Source of the DNA: Hyphomicrobiales bacterium
GTDB taxonomy: Bacteria > Pseudomonadota > Alphaproteobacteria > Rhizobiales > Xanthobacteraceae
Reading direction: 5' to 3'
DNA: 53,099 bases
Assembly (NCBI GenBank): GCA_021732625.1
Contig: JAKFUP010000032.1
Span: forward strand, 1 to 53,099
Shown: positions 48,688 through 53,099 of the stretch, piece by piece
Layout: every line of letters begins with the position of its first letter
Position numbering within the stretch: position 1 is the first letter of the stretch
Made by a program: the position numbers and the translations under genes
Notes under the pieces: generated by a model
The model's database searches: none
What the model saw: the letters and a program-made list of their open reading frames with translations, nothing else
What the model was told of the DNA's origin: nothing

Positions 48688-51189
48688 TCAGAACGAAGTA
48701 CCGCCGCCGAAACGGAACTGCTGCAACCGGTCGTATCTGCCCTTGGTGAGAGGGATCGAATAGTCGAAACGCAGCGGTCCGAAGGGCGAGGCCCAGATCA
48801 AACCAGCACCGACCGAACTACGGATCTTCTGATCCTCGGCGTCCGATGACCTAATAAGACCGAACTGTCCGACTTCGCCGGTTGCGATGTTCGACGTTGG
48901 TCCTCTGTAATTGAATACCGAACCGGCGTCGGCGTATATCGCGCCTTTAAGACCCACTTCCTTCGGAAGGAAGAAGAAAGGTACCTGCGCTTCTGCCGAC
49001 GCGCCCCAATAAGTCGTACCGCCCAACGCGTCGTTGGTCGAACCGAACGTAATGTCGCGCGGACCGAAACCGGCGGGAGCAAAGCCGCGGACAAGATTCG
49101 GGCCTTGCTGGAAGTGATCCAGCATGCGCAGCGGCACGTTGCCAACCTTGGTGATATGCCCGGCCTGAAGGCGCAGCACACCTACGACATCGTAAAGCAG
49201 CGGAGCATAATATCGGCCGTCGAACGTGGTGCGGATGAAACGCACATCGCCACCGAGACCTGCGAAGTCTTGTTTGAAATCGAGCAGGAGGCCGGACGCT
49301 GCATCCTTGTTATTGTCGAGTGTATTGTAGATTAGCGTGTAACCAGCCAGCGACGTATTTGTGGAGCCTCGAGCGAGTTCCTGACGAACCGGCAACGAAG
49401 CCTCGCTATCGCCATAGCAACCGAAAGTTCCCGCGAATGGCGCTGCTGCCGGATCTCCACTGTTATTGATATACGTGGGAGTCGGGAAGAACGGCAGTCT
49501 CCCGTTGTTTGGCGAGATATTGTTACAGTTTGCAAGCTGCGAGGGCAGAGTGACTTCCTGACGATAGAACGAGTATCGCAACTGTAGCGCCAGATCCTCG
49601 CGCAGCGTGAAGCCAAGGCGCGGGCTGAAACCAACAGTCTTGGTGTTGTACGACTGGAAACTCGATGCCAGCTGTTCGCGCTGGAAGAAGTCAAGGCCCA
49701 GCGCCACGCGATAGTCGAACAAATAGGGTTCGACGATCGACAAGGTATAACCCCGCGCGCGCTGACCGTACTGCAGCGCGGCTCTCGCAAACAAGCCCCG
49801 GCCGAGCAAGTTCTTCTCGGAAATGCTGACTTCGCCAAGCAGACCGTCGGCGCTCGAATAGCCGCCCGACACCGAGAAATCGCCGGTCGATTTCTCTTCA
49901 AGATCGACGTTGAGAACCACGCGATCCGACGACGAGCCGGGCTCGGTCACGATTTTAACCGACTTGAAGAAATCCAGATTTTTCAGCCGGCGTTCGGCAC
50001 GATCGACCAGCGCGCGATTGTACGCATCGCCTTCCGAAACATCGAACTCGCGCCGGATCACGTAATCACGGGTTCGGGTGTTACCTCGAACATTGATCCG
50101 CTCGATGTAGGTTCGCGAACCCTCTTCAACGACGAAAACGATCGATACTGTGCGAGCCGCCGTATTGCGTTCGCCGCGAGGACGGACCTGGGCGAATGCG
50201 TATCCGCGGCGCGATGCCTCAATCGTCATTTCCTCGACGGACTTCTCGACTGCTTCGGCGTTGTAGACCGAGCCAGCACCGACGCGGGAATACGAACGGA
50301 AATAGTTGGCATCGAGACCGGAGATATTGGTCTGGAAGTCGACAGACCCGACGCGATACTGCTCACCTTCCTCAATCGTGAAGGTGACAAGGAAGCCCTT
50401 ACGCTCGGGATCGTATTCGGTCAGCGCGGCGACAACTTGCACGTCCGCGTAACCGTTCTTGAGATAGTACCTGCGAATAATGTCACGATCAGCCTCAACC
50501 CGGTCCGGATCGTAGATATCGCCGGACGCGAGGAAGCTCAGAACATTGCTTTCGCGCGTTTTGATGATGTCCCTCAAGCGATAGGACGAAAACGCCTTGT
50601 TTCCGATGAAGTCGACAGATTTGACGCCGGTCTTTGCACCCTCGGTGACTTCGAAAATCAGATCGACCCGATTGTTCGGCTGCTCAATGATTTTCGGTTC
50701 GACACGAACGTCGAATCGACCCGAGCGGCGATAGACTTCGGCGATTCGCAGGGTATCAGCTTGAACCGTAGAGCGCGAAAACGTCCCGCGCGGCTTGGAC
50801 TGGACTTCAAGTCCAAGCTGATCGTCTTTGATCTTCTTGTTACCTTCAAAGGCAATGCGATTGATCACCTGGTTTTCCGACACCACCACAACAATCCGAT
50901 TGCCGGTTGGGGTAATTCGGACATCCGAGAACAGGCCAGTCGCATAAAGCGCCTTCAAGGCGTCATCGATGCTGGCGCCATCCAGCCGCCCGCTTGGACC
51001 CGGCTTGAAGTAGGTACGAATCGTATCGGAATCGACCCGGCGATTACCTTCAACGACAATTGACGACGCGCCCTGCGCCATCGCCACGCCGGATACAGCA
51101 ACACCCGTCGCCACGGACGCGACAAACAAACCAGCTGCTAAAAGGGCAGCAGCAACGCCACCCCGCAGCACTCGCATTCCCAACATCAT
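48688..51189 (-). CDS. bamA: Outer membrane protein assembly factor BamA
   Basis: Omp85 core of the BAM complex that inserts outer-membrane beta-barrels; 833 residues. Signal peptide about 1-39 (cut near AMA-QG), five POTRA domains (about 42-465; ASSIVVEGNRRVDSDTI begins the first, INRIAFEGNKKIKDDQL the second), then the 16-strand barrel. LVRGFAPAGFGPRDI holds the loop-6 VRGF motif, and the final QFRFGGGTSF ends in Phe as outer-membrane proteins do. Two ATGs (adjacent) and a third four codons on are possible starts. It lies 187 bases after rseP, a gap with no clear feature, and leads the lpx genes. Confidence 0.97.
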   Translation of the reverse strand: MMLGMRVLRGGVAAALLAAGLFVASVATGVAVSGVAMAQGASSIVVEGNRRVDSDTIRTYFKPGPSGRLDGASIDDALKALYATGLFSDVRITPTGNRIVVVVSENQVINRIAFEGNKKIKDDQLGLEVQSKPRGTFSRSTVQADTLRIAEVYRRSGRFDVRVEPKIIEQPNNRVDLIFEVTEGAKTGVKSVDFIGNKAFSSYRLRDIIKTRESNVLSFLASGDIYDPDRVEADRDIIRRYYLKNGYADVQVVAALTEYDPERKGFLVTFTIEEGEQYRVGSVDFQTNISGLDANYFRSYSRVGAGSVYNAEAVEKSVEEMTIEASRRGYAFAQVRPRGERNTAARTVSIVFVVEEGSRTYIERINVRGNTRTRDYVIRREFDVSEGDAYNRALVDRAERRLKNLDFFKSVKIVTEPGSSSDRVVLNVDLEEKSTGDFSVSGGYSSADGLLGEVSISEKNLLGRGLFARAALQYGQRARGYTLSIVEPYLFDYRVALGLDFFQREQLASSFQSYNTKTVGFSPRLGFTLREDLALQLRYSFYRQEVTLPSQLANCNNISPNNGRLPFFPTPTYINNSGDPAAAPFAGTFGCYGDSEASLPVRQELARGSTNTSLAGYTLIYNTLDNNKDAASGLLLDFKQDFAGLGGDVRFIRTTFDGRYYAPLLYDVVGVLRLQAGHITKVGNVPLRMLDHFQQGPNLVRGFAPAGFGPRDITFGSTNDALGGTTYWGASAEAQVPFFFLPKEVGLKGAIYADAGSVFNYRGPTSNIATGEVGQFGLIRSSDAEDQKIRSSVGAGLIWASPFGPLRFDYSIPLTKGRYDRLQQFRFGGGTSF

Positions 51190-51376
51190 GCGCTATGCGC
51201 CCTTATCATTCCAAATGCAGGTGACCCCGCCCCCGCGGATCCCGGCAGATTCCCATTTGTTGCACTGCTTGTAGCCAATTTCACCACGAGGGCAAACCGG
51301 CTTTAACCGCGCAATTCAACTTTCTTTCCAAGACGTTGCCCATCGGCCACGCCGTGAAAATACCCTTCAGAACCCA

Positions 51377-52528
51377 CTACGATGCCGCCAGATGCTTGAA
51401 GTCGTTGTAAGTAGCGAAAACCATCAACATCAGCACCAGTCCCAGCCCAATCCGGAACCCCACCTCCTGAGCTCGTTCCGACAAAGGCTTCCCTCGGATG
51501 GCCTCGACCGCATAGAACAAAAGGTGACCACCGTCGAGGAGCGGTACCGGAAACAGGTTAAGCAGACCGATCGAAATCGACAGTACCGCTGCAAGATGAA
51601 CCAAGGCGGCAAAACCGATGGTCGCTACCTGACCGGAAATCTGGGCGATCCGGATAGGTCCGCCGACCTGATCGGCAGCCTCCCGGCCGGTGAACACGCC
51701 GCCGATGTAGGAGAACGTGCGATCAATGACGAACCAGGTTTCCTTGATTCCGAGCCACACCGCCGTCGGCGGACTGACAGGCTGAGTGACGGCATCGCCC
51801 GCGGTGTTTGCACGGCTGATGCCGAGCACGCCGAGACGATGCACATTGCCGAAGGCGTCCTTCATCTCGCGCAGTTCGGGCGTCGCGGTTATTTTCAGTG
51901 TCGCGGAATCGCGTTTCACATCAAATGTGAGCTTCTGTCCCGCCTTGGTACTGACAACACGCTGCATGTCCGAGAAACTGTCGATACTCTGACCGTCAAT
52001 CGCAGCGATGATATCACCGGGCTGGAATCCGGCTGCGGCAGCAGCACTTCCTGCCTGAATGCTATCGACGCGCGCTGTCGTACTCGGCTTACCGAGGAAC
52101 ATGAACATAACGCTGAAGATCACGATCGCCAGCAGAAAGTTTGCGATCGGGCCGGCCGCTACAATCGCAGCGCGCGGCGCAACCTTCTTGTGGTGAAAAC
52201 TATAAGAGCGTTCGTCTGCATTCATGCGCGACAGCGCGTCGGCCGATGGCGTCGATGCTTCGCTCTCGTCGCCGAAGAACTTCACATATCCGCCGAGCGG
52301 AATGGCAGAGAGTTTCCACCGCGTTCCGTGCCGGTCATTGAATCCGGCAAGCTCGGGACCGAAACCGAGGGAGAAGGTCAGCACCTTCACGCCTGCCCAG
52401 CGAGCGACAAGAAAATGGCCGAGTTCGTGAAAGAAAACGACGACCGTCAGCACGAACAGGAAGGGGATTACGTAACCCACCACTCCCCCCGTCAAAGTGC
52501 TGAAAATACTCACGAAAAAATCGGACAT
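51377..52528 (-). CDS. rseP: Site-2 intramembrane metalloprotease RseP/MmpA
   Basis: Inner-membrane zinc protease that performs regulated intramembrane proteolysis, for example of anti-sigma factors; 383 residues. Zinc motif HELGH at 34-38 in VVFFHELGHFLVARW; one periplasmic PDZ domain (about 125-215, GSAAAAAGFQPGDIIAAIDGQSI), fewer than the two in E. coli RseP and typical of the class; and the third zinc ligand in LNLFPVPLLDGGHLLFY. Four membrane helices. AAAGGA precedes the ATG. It is 43 bases after dxr and before bamA, the common dxr-rseP-bamA order. Confidence 0.96.
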   Translation of the reverse strand: MSDFFVSIFSTLTGGVVGYVIPFLFVLTVVVFFHELGHFLVARWAGVKVLTFSLGFGPELAGFNDRHGTRWKLSAIPLGGYVKFFGDESEASTPSADALSRMNADERSYSFHHKKVAPRAAIVAAGPIANFLLAIVIFSVMFMFLGKPSTTARVDSIQAGSAAAAAGFQPGDIIAAIDGQSIDSFSDMQRVVSTKAGQKLTFDVKRDSATLKITATPELREMKDAFGNVHRLGVLGISRANTAGDAVTQPVSPPTAVWLGIKETWFVIDRTFSYIGGVFTGREAADQVGGPIRIAQISGQVATIGFAALVHLAAVLSISIGLLNLFPVPLLDGGHLLFYAVEAIRGKPLSERAQEVGFRIGLGLVLMLMVFATYNDFKHLAAS

Positions 52529-52571
52529 CCCGTTCCTTTATCACTCGAGCCGTAAGCTCGTCCCCAACTGG

Positions 52572-53099
52572 TTAGGATGCCTTTAAGGCAATTTGAGGCA
52601 AGAGGGTCTGAGCAGTTTTTCGCGCATTATGGTCAACAGCCAGTGCATCATCGGCAGTGGCAGGTGTGCTCATGGAGCCGTCGCGAACCATCTCGTTCAT
52701 CGTGCTTTCGACAAGGCGGGCAATCGCGCCAAACCGAATCCTCTGGCCGATGAAGGCTGCGACAGCGACCTCATTGGCGGCGTTGTAAACCGTTGTCGCA
52801 CCCTTGCCCGCGCGCAGAGCATCGTAAGCGAGCTTAAGTCCGGGAAAGCGCTTGAAATCCGGAGTTTCGAAGGTCAGCGAGCCAATCTTCGCAAGATCGA
52901 GTTTTTGCGCCGGGCCGGTAATCCGTTCGGGCCAACCAAGGCAATGCGCGATTGGAATCCGCATATCGGGCGCGCCTAACTGCGCCACTACAGAACAATC
53001 GGAAAACTCCACCATGCCGTGAATGATCGACTGCGGATGCACCAGCACATCGATCTCATCAGGCTTGAGCGCAAACAAATACGCCGCCTCGATCACCTC
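52572..53099 (-). CDS. dxr: 1-deoxy-D-xylulose 5-phosphate reductoisomerase, partial (5' end beyond the window)
   Basis: Second enzyme of the MEP isoprenoid pathway; only the C-terminal roughly 175 codons are visible and the frame is open to the right edge. The segment starts [32 protein letters not shown], followed by [10 protein letters not shown] and [12 protein letters not shown], then the C-terminal helical domain with [25 protein letters not shown]. Odd points are SDCSVV where the family normally has DGS, and DMRIPIAH where DMRTPIAH is usual; both are single-residue changes. It heads the visible rseP-bamA-lpx run. Confidence 0.95.
   Translation of the reverse strand, partial: EVIEAAYLFALKPDEIDVLVHPQSIIHGMVEFSDCSVVAQLGAPDMRIPIAHCLGWPERITGPAQKLDLAKIGSLTFETPDFKRFPGLKLAYDALRAGKGATTVYNAANEVAVAAFIGQRIRFGAIARLVESTMNEMVRDGSMSTPATADDALAVDHNARKTAQTLLPQIALKAS

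Overview
The window is a stretch of ordinary chromosome from a GC-rich alphaproteobacterium. Gene content and order point to the Bradyrhizobium / Rhodopseudomonas / Nitrobacter / Afipia group (Nitrobacteraceae): a pdhA-pdhB-pdhC operon whose E1 beta carries its own lipoyl domain, trpD-trpC-moaC-moeA-lexA, glnS back to back with gltX, lpxI instead of lpxH in a dxr-rseP-bamA-lpxD-fabZ-lpxA-lpxI-lpxB run, an SOS box of the alphaproteobacterial type (GTTC-N7-GTTC), and small palindromic intergenic repeats like those scattered through such genomes. The family assignment rests on remembered gene orders and motifs, not on a search. Coding density is very high. I see no rRNA, tRNA, insertion sequence, prophage, CRISPR array or integrase, and no gap over 300 bases without a gene.

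Layout. 1-9.3 kb: argS (cut by the left edge) and a dGTPase-like gene on the minus strand; the Fe-S carrier erpA on the plus strand; a two-gene MdtA/MdtB-type RND efflux operon; xthA; and a secreted Sel1-repeat protein resembling ExoR, the periplasmic inhibitor of the ExoS-ChvI system. 9.3-20.8 kb: ilvD, a GlsB-type membrane protein, then the pyruvate dehydrogenase operon pdhA-pdhB-pdhC-(secreted SGNH hydrolase)-(4-TM protein)-lpd, an FtsB-like division gene and a secreted alkaline-phosphatase-superfamily enzyme. 20.8-30.2 kb: an FMN reductase, eno, queF, an MFS transporter bracketed by two copies of a palindromic repeat, kdsA, a VOC protein plus NIPSNAP pair, pyrG, secG and tpiA. 30.4-37 kb (plus strand): a PpiD-type periplasmic foldase, trpD, trpC, moaC, moeA and lexA. 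37-44.2 kb: comEC, glnS, gltX and gltA. 44.2 kb to the right end (minus strand): lpxB, lpxI, lpxA, fabZ, lpxD, bamA, rseP and a partial dxr.

How the genes fit together. Three themes dominate. Central carbon metabolism is represented by enolase, triosephosphate isomerase, the pyruvate dehydrogenase complex and citrate synthase. Envelope construction is represented by Kdo-8-P synthase, the lipid A genes, FabZ, BamA, RseP, SecG, PpiD and FtsB. Translation and nucleotide supply are represented by ArgS, GlnS, GltX, PyrG, QueF and a dNTPase.

I did not find a new defence, mobile or biosynthetic system. The most interesting less-explained items are: the secreted SGNH hydrolase and membrane protein translationally coupled to lpd inside the pdh operon; a nested inverted-repeat structure, able to form two mutually exclusive hairpins, between ilvD and the ExoR-like gene; the VOC/NIPSNAP pair; and the MFS gene framed by two palindromic elements.
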